Below, one piece after another: positions 63,507 to 64,000 of a DNA stretch of 64,000 nt. Each line of letters begins with the position of its first letter. The first letter of the stretch is position 1. Source of the DNA: Panulirus ornatus (Eukaryota > Arthropoda > Malacostraca > Decapoda > Palinuridae). The DNA lies in the NCBI RefSeq assembly GCF_036320965.1, contig NC_092242.1:69423520-69487519 (forward strand), read 5' to 3'. The position numbers were made by a program, and so were the translations under genes. The notes under the pieces were generated by a model. That model searched no databases and was not told the origin of the DNA. It worked only from the letters and a program-made list of their open reading frames with translations.

Positions 63507-64000
63507 TTGCCTGTAGCAATTACTCCTTCGTCCTCTCTGTGTTGGCCTTTCTTACTGAGGTTGATGGTCGTTGTAAAGAATGTGTTCACTGATCGTAGTC
63601 ATGGGGTGCCATGGAATCATATATGAGTAACATTACTCCGCTTAAACTCAAGTTATCGTACTTGTAGCGTTGGATCATCCTGAAGTGTTATTGTCCTTAA
63701 ACTGCTGATTCATCGTATTTAAAGCGTTAAGGTATGGTTCGAAGCTCTGACGTTACTTAAACTATTGAGCCTATATTCTAAAGTGGTTAAGTCACTCTGC
63801 AGATGTAAGTTATATACTTAAAACTGTAATGTCATAGACCCGGTGTATCATAAGTATGGCTTAAATTTCTTAAACTTAAACAGTTGATCTACTTAAACAG
63901 TTAAGTTATTGCGCAAAATTAGGTCCTTAAACTGTTGAGTCATCGTACGCAGAGGTTAAAGTTGTTGTACGATGCCATGTCATTGTGCCTGAACCGTTGA
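63507..64000. repeat. Degenerate CTTAAACNGTTGAGTCAT-type repeat
   Basis: Blocks such as CTTAAACTGTTGAGTCATCG and CTTAAACTATTGAGCC recur at irregular 40-60 bp spacing from about 63640 to the window end. No gene was seen. Confidence 0.45.

Overview
This is a stretch of a large, repeat-rich animal nuclear genome, most likely an arthropod and probably a decapod crustacean. The grounds are very long dinucleotide microsatellites ((TA)n, (AG/CT)n, (GT/CA)n), a short TTAGG run (the arthropod telomere repeat), many copies of one RTE-like non-LTR retrotransposon, tRNA-derived SINEs, and no convincing host exon. The species is inference.

The dominant component is one LINE family, called LINE-A here. 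About nineteen copies or fragments were found: 1-1198, 3761-5050, 5614-10962, 13537-13734, 17401-17650, an old copy at 31741-33678, 33924-34560, 36265-38441, 45104-47648, 50452-50598, 60351-60386 and 60849-63506. All encode pieces of one endonuclease/reverse transcriptase polyprotein with the motifs FMDLEKAYDRV, GLRQGCVMSP and FADDTALVA and a C-terminal RRGRPNWRW-type tail. Copies end in a conserved 3' UTR hairpin, then A-runs and (TA)n. Most are 5'-truncated, and their truncated 5' ends often abut (TA)n directly. Several carry nonsense or frameshift lesions, one has a twin-priming-type 5' inversion, and several are joined head to head.

A second, shorter family (element B; 13802-14034, 14119-14280, 14370-14521, 18012-18227, 34665-34887, 50863-51087) has a head resembling the 5' region of the old LINE copy at 31741 and a tail that folds like the LINE-A 3' hairpin. 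It looks like a non-autonomous derivative mobilised by the same machinery.

Other features are two copies of a tRNA-derived SINE (52303-52425 +; 57061-57180 -), a fold-back element with two 143-bp arms (60421-60734), a homogeneous 60-bp minisatellite (22500-23320), several shorter minisatellites, and a decayed, unrecognised protein-like region on the minus strand (42627-44250, possibly to 45080) cut by a LINE insertion.

The intervals at about 1.4-2.9, 11.1-13.4, 15.6-17.3, 18.3-31.6, 35.1-35.9, 38.6-41.8, 47.7-60.2 and 63.5-64 kb are mostly unique-looking non-coding sequence with degenerate tandem repeats. Only short open frames occur there and none was recognised. There is no operon-like organisation; the genes present are mobile-element genes that act only through retrotransposition.
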